Positions 28,529 through 35,785 of a DNA stretch of 64,000 bases are shown one piece after another. Origin of the DNA: Pseudoalteromonas luteoviolacea S2607. GTDB taxonomy: Bacteria > Pseudomonadota > Gammaproteobacteria > Enterobacterales > Alteromonadaceae. Within the stretch, counting starts at the first letter, position 1, and the number at the start of each line of letters is the position of its first letter. The position numbers were made by a program, and so were the translations under genes. The notes below the pieces were generated by a model, which saw only the letters and a list, made by a program, of their open reading frames with translations, did no database searches and was not told where the DNA came from. The stretch is from positions 248,001 through 312,000 of the forward strand of contig NZ_AUXV01000003.1 of NCBI RefSeq assembly GCF_001625575.1. The letters run 5' to 3'.

Positions 28529-29760
28529 TACGCGCCCACAATAGGTAATTTGGCTGTGGATAATACACCACCTTCTGGCATATTCTCCAGCTTTAGCTCA
28601 CCATTGACACGCTCTAGTGTTGCATGAGTGAGCAAGAGCGCCATACCAAAACCACTGTCGCTTTCCACGACCGACTTGCCTATCGTATCTAATTTTTGTT
28701 GCGCTATTCCCTTGCCTTGATCTTTGATGGTTAAGTACCAGTGGCCTTCGTTTGCAAATGCATTTAAAGCAATGACCGTTTTATTTGCACGTTCATTCGC
28801 CTTTGCTGCGTTAACAACCAAATTTAATAAAGAAGGAATAAGCATGGGATCTCCTTGAATGTCCACCGATGGTGTCTTTTCTTCAATCTCAATAACTTGT
28901 TTTGGGTACTGTAGGGCCATTAATTCTTCTAACTGCTCTAACACAAAGGCCGATGATAGTGCCTTTTTATTCCCCTTAAGTTTGAGCAATTCTGTTTGGT
29001 CACGAAACCCTTCTAACTGAGCACGGCATTGAGATATTGGATTAGTCATCTCTCTTACTGCGGGATGATGCGGAAAGTCTTCGTGCAGTTCTTCCAGCAG
29101 CAAGCTTAAGTGCGCAATTGGCGTTGCCAGTTGGTGTGTAACCTGCGCGGCGGCACTCCCGAGCGCCAATAACTGCTCTTGTTGAAGTTGCTTTTCACGT
29201 GTTTTAGCTAACAGAGCTTCACGTTCACGAATACGCTTTACAAGCAATGCCACGACCCCTACCGTGACCACGACCATAAAGACAAAATTAACAAACATGC
29301 CCAATAAATGCTCGCCCATATGCATACCGTGATGATGCATTGGCATGCTCACCGCAATGTACAAATAGCCATAGGCAGCTAGCGCACTGATGGAAACAAA
29401 TAGCACATACCCTATCGATACTGTGACGGCGGCAATAATACAAGGTAGCAAGAGTAAAGAGACAAAAGCGTTACTAGCACCACCGAGGAAGGACAGTAAA
29501 ACTGACAAAAACAAAATATCGGCTACAAGCTGTAATGTCATTGCTTTTTCGGATATTTCTCTTGATCTCCGATATACAAAAATGCTCAAAAGCTGAAAAG
29601 CTGACTCTAAGGCAATAATTGTAAAAACTGGCTTATGTGGGATATTTTTATCAAGAAGTAATATAGAAATGAGCACCAGCAAAAGCTGCAAGACAATCGC
29701 AATCGAACGTAACAATAGCAATTGCCCTAATGCCGACTGGGGAGAAAATGCAATAACCAT
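28528..29760 (-). CDS. RegB/PrrB-like redox sensor histidine kinase
   Basis: A 410-residue membrane kinase with about six N-terminal helices (residues 10-185), a coiled HisKA region and a C-terminal ATPase domain (NLVVNAAKANE, DQGKGI, SGFGMALLL). RegB hallmarks are visible: GGASNAF at 93-99 matches the quinone-linked loop GGxxNPF except Pro, and C245 in ISQCRAQLEGF lies 36 residues after the phospho-acceptor H209, as does the redox-active Cys of RegB. The H-box reads HQLATP, with Gln where Glu or Asp is usual. It probably senses respiratory redox state and signals to the adjacent RegA-like regulator. Confidence 0.9.
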   Translation of the reverse strand: MVIAFSPQSALGQLLLLRSIAIVLQLLLVLISILLLDKNIPHKPVFTIIALESAFQLLSIFVYRRSREISEKAMTLQLVADILFLSVLLSFLGGASNAFVSLLLLPCIIAAVTVSIGYVLFVSISALAAYGYLYIAVSMPMHHHGMHMGEHLLGMFVNFVFMVVVTVGVVALLVKRIREREALLAKTREKQLQQEQLLALGSAAAQVTHQLATPIAHLSLLLEELHEDFPHHPAVREMTNPISQCRAQLEGFRDQTELLKLKGNKKALSSAFVLEQLEELMALQYPKQVIEIEEKTPSVDIQGDPMLIPSLLNLVVNAAKANERANKTVIALNAFANEGHWYLTIKDQGKGIAQQKLDTIGKSVVESDSGFGMALLLTHATLERVNGELKLENMPEGGVLSTAKLPIVGA

Positions 29761-29837
29761 TTTAACGGTCCAAATCAAATGATGGCGTACTTTACCTCAA
29801 TGCTTGCATAAAGCCCAGTCCCTTAAAAAATGGGTTA

Positions 29838-30236
29838 TTAATCGTAATTCAACATAAATTCAGGGCTTGGCGTACCTTGATGGAAAAGTAATTGCCATCC
29901 ATGGGCGTTTTTACGCCAAATAGACATCCTCAGAGAAAACTGTAAATTGCTATAGGCATTTCTGCGATAAGCGGCGTGATAAGTCAGTTGCGCAATGTTA
30001 TCGGCCAGCATTTGTCCCCTGAAGTCTTGGTTATAAAACTGTGGCACTTTTTCACTCGGCAAACGAGATAAGACATGACGCTTATTGAACAGCAAACCAT
30101 TTGCGGATATTTCATAAAAATCATCGTCTAACAGAATGGACAAACGCTCTTTGGATTCACGGACGCTCGGCTCAAGCAGTTGGCGTTCGAGTAAAATCAG
30201 TTCATCGAGTAATTCTTGTGTGATTTTCTGAGTCAT
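29838..30236 (-). CDS. NTF2-like (DUF4440-type) protein
   Basis: A 132-residue soluble protein from MTQKITQELLDELILLERQLL, with the NTF2-like cone-fold pattern: a long N-terminal helix, SKERLSILLDDDFYEISANGLLFNKRHVLSRL, then strands ending in SLRMSIWRKNAHGWQLLFHQGTP, the typical DUF4440 ending. The frame extends 20 codons upstream, but those residues do not look like the family. It may be an enzyme or a ligand-binding protein; no clue from neighbours. It is divergent from the FabH-like gene. Confidence 0.72.
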   Translation of the reverse strand: MTQKITQELLDELILLERQLLEPSVRESKERLSILLDDDFYEISANGLLFNKRHVLSRLPSEKVPQFYNQDFRGQMLADNIAQLTYHAAYRRNAYSNLQFSLRMSIWRKNAHGWQLLFHQGTPSPEFMLNYD

Positions 30237-30346
30237 AAAGTGCTGAATTTTAGCCAGTTTCAGATTTAATTTTAGACAAATGTAGCAAATCAACAAGGTT
30301 ATCTTTGTGTAGATATCAATAGTTTGTTATAACTGTAAAATTATCC

Positions 30347-30363
30347 AAGTGGTCGGATTTGAT
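30347..30363. promoter_or_regulatory. Candidate FadR-like operator before the FabH-like gene
   Basis: AAGTGGTCGGATTTGAT resembles the 17-bp FadR operator pattern (core TGGTCnGA) and ends 11 bp before the FabH-like start codon. FadR is a fatty-acid metabolism regulator in gammaproteobacteria. The match is partial and unproven. Confidence 0.3.
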
Positions 30364-30374
30364 AAAGAGACAAT

Positions 30375-31448
30375 ATGATTTATGCGAAAATAACAGGCTG
30401 GGGTAAAGCCGTACCACCTGCCACTATCAGCAATGATGAAATTAGTACTATTGTTGATACCAATGATGAGTGGATCGCAACTCGAACGGGAATACGTGCT
30501 CGTAGAGTAAGCCACGTAAGTACAGCCGAATTGGCAACCATCGCCAGTAAACACGCGCTTGCATGTGCGGGACTAGAAGGCAAAGACATTGACCTAGTTT
30601 TGTTAGCGACCTGTACACCTTCCACAATGGTGGCCAATACAGCCTCATTAGTGCAAAAAAATATCGGCGCAACCGGTGCAGCTGCATGCGACACAAATGC
30701 TGCATGTTCAGGCTTTTTATATGCCTTGCAAAATGCTACCGCTCAGATTCAAGCTGGGATGATTAAACGCGCTGTCGTTGTTGCCGCTGAGCGCATGACT
30801 TGGTATGTAAACTGGGCCAAACGTGATAGTGCGGTGCTATTTGGAGACGGTGCTGGTGCTGTTGTATTAGAGGCAAGCTCTGAGCCAAGTGGTTTAATGG
30901 GAACAAAAACGGGTTGCGACACTGAAGATAGAGACATCTTGCATATCACCAATTACGGCTCAGATATGGATAAATACAAGCCAACTGGACCATCAGATTT
31001 ACTATTTGAAGGCAGAGAGATATTTAAACGTGCTGTGACTGGAATGAGTATCGCGTGTGATGATGTGATGCAAAAAGCGAACTTACACTTGGACGATATT
31101 GATGTTTTGATCCCGCATCAAGCAAACTTAAGAATCATACAAGCAATTCAGAAAAAACTGGCAATTTGTGATGACAAAGTGATGGTCAATATAGATCAGT
31201 ATGGTAATACCTCCGCCGCAACTATCGCCATCGCACTTTGCGAAGCTGTCGAACAAGGCTTAATCAAACCACATGCGAATATAATGTCAGCAGCATTTGG
31301 AGCAGGACTTACATGGGCTGCAAGCTATATTAAATGGGGTGAGCGCACAACACCTATCAATACATGCGACTATCAATTTCCACCTTGTGAAAAGTCAGGC
31401 TTAGAGCTCGTGCATGATGCTGTGCTTGCCTGCAAATCAGCTGATTAA
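30375..31448 (+). CDS. Beta-ketoacyl-ACP synthase III (FabH-like)
   Basis: A thiolase-fold condensing enzyme that would join an acyl-CoA to malonyl-ACP to begin a fatty-acyl chain. The full KAS III triad is present: C111 (NAACSGF), H248 (PHQANLRI), N278 (YGNTSAAT), and the N-terminal TRTGIRARR matches the family. It has 357 residues, about 40 more than housekeeping FabH; the extra part is a C-terminal tail after [16 protein letters not shown] with two cysteines. It is not in a fab cluster, so it is likely a secondary KAS III for a special lipid or metabolite. GAGA precedes the ATG. Confidence 0.88.
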   Translation: MIYAKITGWGKAVPPATISNDEISTIVDTNDEWIATRTGIRARRVSHVSTAELATIASKHALACAGLEGKDIDLVLLATCTPSTMVANTASLVQKNIGATGAAACDTNAACSGFLYALQNATAQIQAGMIKRAVVVAAERMTWYVNWAKRDSAVLFGDGAGAVVLEASSEPSGLMGTKTGCDTEDRDILHITNYGSDMDKYKPTGPSDLLFEGREIFKRAVTGMSIACDDVMQKANLHLDDIDVLIPHQANLRIIQAIQKKLAICDDKVMVNIDQYGNTSAATIAIALCEAVEQGLIKPHANIMSAAFGAGLTWAASYIKWGERTTPINTCDYQFPPCEKSGLELVHDAVLACKSAD

Positions 31449-31785
31449 CTTCTAATTTTGGTGGGCAGCACCGCTGCTCGCTATCCCCCTAAATAGCTGC
31501 TAGAATTCTCGGCGTTAGATACAAACTAATGATACCTACTTTGTGCCAAGAAGCACTTAAGTCTTTACTACACGCACTCTTTGTATTTTACTCTGGCGAA
31601 ATCGTCATACAGGGGTGACGCGCTCTGTCGTAATTCATGTCATTCGAATTCAACACGCGATGACAACATTACTCGCAATGATTAGCAGTAAAGGCCAAAA
31701 ATAGAGTTTGGCGAAGCAGCACCTTGAAACATAGGTGCGTGTCCAGCTCAATGACAACAAACTAGAATCATATTAGGGGAATAAG
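31449..31785. other. Intergenic stretch before pepD
   Basis: About 340 bp with only short inverted repeats, such as CACCT / AGGTG near 31721-31736. No gene, clear promoter or known RNA motif could be identified. The pepD promoter must lie here. Confidence 0.35.
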
Positions 31786-33258
31786 GTGTTTAAACCACAC
31801 TCAGAAATCAGCAATTTAGAGCCACAAATCGTTTGGCAGTTTTTCGATCAAATATGTTCAATCCCTCACCCTTCAAAGCATGAAGAGGCACTTGCTCAAT
31901 TTATTATTGACTGGGCAAGCGCTCAAAACCTGGCCGTTCGTAGAGATAAAACCGGCAATGTTTTTATTAAGAAAGCAGCAACAGCGGGCATGGAAAACAG
32001 AAAACCCGTAGTACTCCAAGCCCACATTGATATGGTTCCGCAAAAAAATGATGACACCGACCACAACTTCGTGACAGATCCTATTAGACCTTTTGTTGAT
32101 GGTGACTGGGTAACAGCAGACGGCACAACTTTAGGGGCAGATAATGGCATCGGCATGGCTTCTTGCTTGGCTGTACTTGCCGCTGATGATATCGCCCATG
32201 GTCCATTAGAAGTAATCCTAACGGTAGATGAAGAAGCTGGAATGACTGGCGCTTTTGGTTTAGAAGCTGGCTGGCTTGAAGGGGAAATTCTGCTAAACAC
32301 GGACTCAGAACAAGAAGGCGAGATCTACATGGGTTGTGCAGGTGGCATTGACGCTAGCTTGACCCTCAATATTGAGAGACAACCAAAGCAAGACGATCAA
32401 GTATATATTGAAATCGCGCTTAAAGGACTCAAAGGCGGACACTCAGGTGTAGATATTCACACAGGAAGAGCAAATGCCAACAAGCTTCTTGCCCGCACAC
32501 TCAAACATCACTTTAACGATGTCGAGTTTCAAATTGTTGAGTTTAAAGGTGGTTCACTGAGAAATGCGATTCCACGTGAAGCCTACGCTACGATTGCAGT
32601 TAAAGACTCAGACGTGAATACCATCAATGCACACATTAAAAATGTAGAGATGTTGATGAAGCAGGAGCTTAAAGCAATTGAAACAGGCTTAAGCTTTAAC
32701 ACGCAACAGGTCGATCATACACTTTCTCCACTTTCAAATGACAGTACAGCTAAGCTCTTGTCAATCATCAACGCATGCCCAAATGGCGTAGTCAGAATGA
32801 GCGATGACATCAAAGGCGTTGTAGAAACCTCTTTAAATTTAGGTGTGATCACTTCATCAGAAGATTCAATTGAAGTTTTATGCTTAATCAGATCGCTTAT
32901 CGACTCTGGTAGAAAAGATGTTGAAGGCACGCTTTCATCTTTAGCAGAATTAGCTGGAGCAGAGATTGAGTTTTCTGGTGCATACCCAGGCTGGAAACCA
33001 GAACCAGATTCAGAGCTTGTGCATATTTTCCGCGATATGTATGAGGGCATTTATGGCAACAAGCCTGATATTATGGTTATTCATGCAGGTTTGGAATGTG
33101 GATTATTCAAGGAACCGTACCCAGATATGGACATGATATCTTTTGGGCCTACAATTAAATTCCCTCACTCTCCTGATGAGAAAGTCCACATTGGCTCTGT
33201 CGGGTTGTATTGGCAACAAATGAAAGCTTTACTAACTAATATCCCAGTAAAAGGTTAG
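31786..33258 (+). CDS. pepD: Aminoacyl-histidine dipeptidase (peptidase D, M20)
   Basis: Cytoplasmic zinc dipeptidase that hydrolyses Xaa-His and other dipeptides. The 490 residues align in style with E. coli PepD throughout: ICSIPHPSKHEEALAQFI, MENRKPVVLQAHIDMVPQK, DGTTLGADNGIGMASCLAVL, VDEEAGMTGAFGLE (catalytic Glu pair) and the metal-ligand LKGGHSGVDIH. The C-terminal HAGLECGLF and FGPTIKFPHSPDEKVHI complete the pattern. The start is a GTG with AGGGGA upstream. Single-gene unit closed by an intrinsic terminator. Confidence 0.95.
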   Translation: MFKPHSEISNLEPQIVWQFFDQICSIPHPSKHEEALAQFIIDWASAQNLAVRRDKTGNVFIKKAATAGMENRKPVVLQAHIDMVPQKNDDTDHNFVTDPIRPFVDGDWVTADGTTLGADNGIGMASCLAVLAADDIAHGPLEVILTVDEEAGMTGAFGLEAGWLEGEILLNTDSEQEGEIYMGCAGGIDASLTLNIERQPKQDDQVYIEIALKGLKGGHSGVDIHTGRANANKLLARTLKHHFNDVEFQIVEFKGGSLRNAIPREAYATIAVKDSDVNTINAHIKNVEMLMKQELKAIETGLSFNTQQVDHTLSPLSNDSTAKLLSIINACPNGVVRMSDDIKGVVETSLNLGVITSSEDSIEVLCLIRSLIDSGRKDVEGTLSSLAELAGAEIEFSGAYPGWKPEPDSELVHIFRDMYEGIYGNKPDIMVIHAGLECGLFKEPYPDMDMISFGPTIKFPHSPDEKVHIGSVGLYWQQMKALLTNIPVKG

Positions 33259-33269
33259 TCCATAAAAGC

Positions 33270-33299
33270 AAAAAACGGCTCATTAGGAGCCGTTTTTAT
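33270..33299. terminator. Bidirectional terminator between pepD and the M17 gene
   Basis: Stem AAAAACGGCTC / GAGCCGTTTTT with loop ATTAG, A-rich before and T-rich after; it lies between the converging ends of two peptidase genes. Confidence 0.85.
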
Positions 33300-33305
33300 A
33301 AAACA

Positions 33306-34673
33306 TTAGTTTGCGAAACGTTTTTGTAAATAGGACAGTGTTGCTCTTAAACCTAACCCTTCGCCACCTACTGGTCTGCCTGGTAAGTGACGGACATTCC
33401 ATGCCATAACATCAAAATGCAGCCAAGGCGTAGTATCAGGATCGACGAACTCTTTAAGGTAAAGTGCAGCTGTAATTGACCCTCCAAATGGGGTCGAACC
33501 ACAATTCGCGATATCTGCGATATCGCTTTTAAATAGTCCTTTGTACTGGTCAAATAAAGGTAATTGCCACACAGGGTCCTGATGTACCAACCCTTGTTCA
33601 ATGATTTCGTTTGCAATCGCCTGATCTGTGCTGTAAAAACCTGGTAACTCAGTTCCCAAAGCAATACGACATGCACCAGTTAATGTAGCAAAATCGATTA
33701 AAAGTTCTGGTGCTTCGCTTTGTGCTTCCGCCAATGCATCACATAACACCAAACGTCCCTCGGCATCTGTATTATCAATTTCTACAGTGATACCTTTGCG
33801 TGTTTTAATGACATCGCCAGGACGGAAAGCATTTTTAGAAACGGCGTTTTCTACAGCTGGCACTAACACACGAAGTCGCACAGGCAAGTTAGCTGCCATA
33901 ATCATGTGCGCTAAGCCAAGAACATGTGCTGCACCACCCATGTCTTTTTTCATGTTACGCATGCCTGAAGCTGGTTTTAAATCTAGCCCACCAGAGTCGA
34001 AACATACTCCTTTGCCCACTAGCGTCAGTTTTGGTGCACTCTCATCACCCCATGTTAAATCCAATAGTCTCGGTTTGTTATCACTTGCTCTGCCTACCAT
34101 GTGTATAGTGGGGTAATTGTGCTCCAGCAATTCGTCGCCTATAAGTTGATTAAACTCACCGCCAAATTGCTCTGCTAGCTCTATAAATGTTTCAGCAAGG
34201 TGTTGCGGCATCATGTCAGCCGCTGGCGTATTAACCAGATCGCGAACTAGGTAAATACCCGTCACTACATCTTTTATACGCTTAAACTGAGCGTCATCTG
34301 ATAGTGCTAATTTTGCTTGAATTGGCGCTGACTTTTTATAGGCACTGTACTGATAAGCACCTAACGCATAACTGGTTGCAGCTCTTTCAATAAGCTCTTG
34401 GGTGCCTGTAAATTGATACGTTCCTTTTGGCAATTGCTTGGCAAGATCTCCCGCAATCCATTGTTCTTCAAGGGACTCCACAATACACAGAACACACTCT
34501 AGTTCACCACTGTTCAAATCAGGGACCAGCAAAACATTTTGCCCTTCTTGTCGAGAAGCCAACACAAAGTTCTGTGCTGCGTTCGCATGCTCAGAAAGCC
34601 AACTATTCAGTTGTGACTCTGTTGTGAAATGAATCGGTGTACCTTTATTGGAGTGAATGAGTATAGTGCTCAT
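33306..34673 (-). CDS. Leucyl aminopeptidase family (M17) protein
   Basis: A 455-residue cytosolic aminopeptidase with a two-metal centre. The catalytic domain shows LVGKGVCFDSGGLDLKPASGMRNMKKDMGGAA (metal ligands and catalytic Lys) and the M17 signature NTDAEGRLVLCDALAEA. The N-terminal domain (about 1-150) is divergent from PepA, so this is one of the PepA-like or PepB-like paralogues common in Alteromonadales. It would trim peptides from the N-terminus, complementing PepD next door. AGAGG precedes the ATG. Confidence 0.92.
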   Translation of the reverse strand: MSTILIHSNKGTPIHFTTESQLNSWLSEHANAAQNFVLASRQEGQNVLLVPDLNSGELECVLCIVESLEEQWIAGDLAKQLPKGTYQFTGTQELIERAATSYALGAYQYSAYKKSAPIQAKLALSDDAQFKRIKDVVTGIYLVRDLVNTPAADMMPQHLAETFIELAEQFGGEFNQLIGDELLEHNYPTIHMVGRASDNKPRLLDLTWGDESAPKLTLVGKGVCFDSGGLDLKPASGMRNMKKDMGGAAHVLGLAHMIMAANLPVRLRVLVPAVENAVSKNAFRPGDVIKTRKGITVEIDNTDAEGRLVLCDALAEAQSEAPELLIDFATLTGACRIALGTELPGFYSTDQAIANEIIEQGLVHQDPVWQLPLFDQYKGLFKSDIADIANCGSTPFGGSITAALYLKEFVDPDTTPWLHFDVMAWNVRHLPGRPVGGEGLGLRATLSYLQKRFAN

Positions 34674-34790
34674 ACGTGCCTCTTATTGTAAGTTGTATTA
34701 ATTAAAGGATACCAATTCGCGACTCACAATTCACTGGTATAAGGGTAAGTTTTTTCTATATTTATATAATCGGGGTAAAATGCTTTTTGA

Positions 34791-34832
34791 GTATGTAATT
34801 TGACGTACTCTTGGTACTCAAGTTACGCATAC
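34791..34832. repeat. Imperfect long inverted repeat
   Basis: Left arm GTATGTAATTTGACGTAC and right arm GGTACTCAAGTTACGCATAC are imperfectly complementary around a short loop. It lies 34 bp after the LETM1-like gene's stop on the minus strand. It could be a 3'-end structure or a relic of a small repeated element. Confidence 0.4.
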
Positions 34833-34865
34833 ACAATAATAAAAAAGAGCAGTTTTAAATGTAGG

Positions 34866-35231
34866 CTATTTACTTTTCGAGTCTTTTTGGACAGAGAACG
34901 AACTGGGCAACACGTCAACACCTAGCTTGCTGCCTAACTTGATAATTATCGGAATAGTAATGGGTGCGAATGGCAAAATCGCAAATACGCCTAAGCCGAG
35001 CCCTTTTAGAACATCTACAAACTGTTTGTTTGCCACTTTCAATTCGTCTTTTGATGCCTGACCTTGAGTGTAACGCTTATATATATCGAGCATCTCTTCA
35101 GTTTCTTGTTTTTCCTGTTCAAGCGCACCTTTCAACGCGATTAAAGAGCGTTTTAATTTTAGCTTTTGTCGATTTTTACTTATTCGAACAACTCTTATTG
35201 GCGCTTTGTGCGCGACTTTTATTAACCTCAT
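34866..35231 (-). CDS. LETM1-like small protein
   Basis: A 121-residue protein with a basic N-terminus, a coiled-coil-prone middle (LKGALEQEKQETEEMLDIYKRY) and a C-terminal segment FVDVLKGLGLGVFAILPFAPITIPIIIKLGSKLGVDVLPSSF. The last resembles the transmembrane helix and adjoining conserved stretch of mitochondrial LETM1, reported as LETM1-like in some bacterial proteins. One membrane helix with both ends soluble is likely. The function in bacteria is unknown; ion exchange or ribosome tethering, proposed for LETM1, cannot be assumed here. Monocistronic. Confidence 0.68.
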   Translation of the reverse strand: MRLIKVAHKAPIRVVRISKNRQKLKLKRSLIALKGALEQEKQETEEMLDIYKRYTQGQASKDELKVANKQFVDVLKGLGLGVFAILPFAPITIPIIIKLGSKLGVDVLPSSFSVQKDSKSK

Positions 35232-35689
35232 TGATACTCAACATAAGGGGCTTTTACTAGATTCTAGCAAAGTTTACCTCAAAAATCGTGGGGATATTTG
35301 GTCCAACCCAATTCTATATATTAAAAAACAAAGTTGTTAGGCAATCATTAACAGGGACTTTTAACAAGCCCTGTTTTCACGTTTATTTAATGAATCAAGC
35401 TCAATATTTAACCTCAAGAAAATTATTCATAACCTCTTAAAAGTAAACAGTAAACTGGAATTTCACTGAGAATAATCGCTATTTTACTGTCTTAATTAAG
35501 TAAAAAATATGGAATTACACACGTTATTGCAACATGTTCAGTTCCTGAATTGTTAACATACTAATCAGTATAATCTGCCGCCATTTAATTATAAAAAATT
35601 TCCTTTGACAGATAAAAAGCAATTAAATCAATCAAAAAGTTGAACTTGGAAAATTCACTGCTACTTTTATTAATGTGTTAACTATTTGA
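35232..35689. other. Long AT-rich upstream region with one hairpin
   Basis: No gene in about 450 bp. A hairpin AACAGGG / CCCTGTT (35350-35375) is followed by only four T. A consensus-like TATAAT at 35569-35574 lacks a good -35. This is probably regulatory sequence for the large receptor gene to the right. Confidence 0.35.
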
Positions 35690-35719
35690 TTGACAGTATA
35701 GGCAAAAATTGTTTGTAAT
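35690..35719 (+). promoter_or_regulatory. Candidate promoter of the receptor gene
   Basis: -35 TTGACA (35690-35695), 18-bp spacer, -10 TGTAAT (35714-35719), about 65 bp before the receptor start codon. GGGGA lies about 8 bp before that ATG. Confidence 0.45.
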
Positions 35720-35785
35720 GTTATCTTAATGTTAATAATGTTAAACTGAAAATCAGCAATAAAAAGTTATAACTGGGGAAACAGG

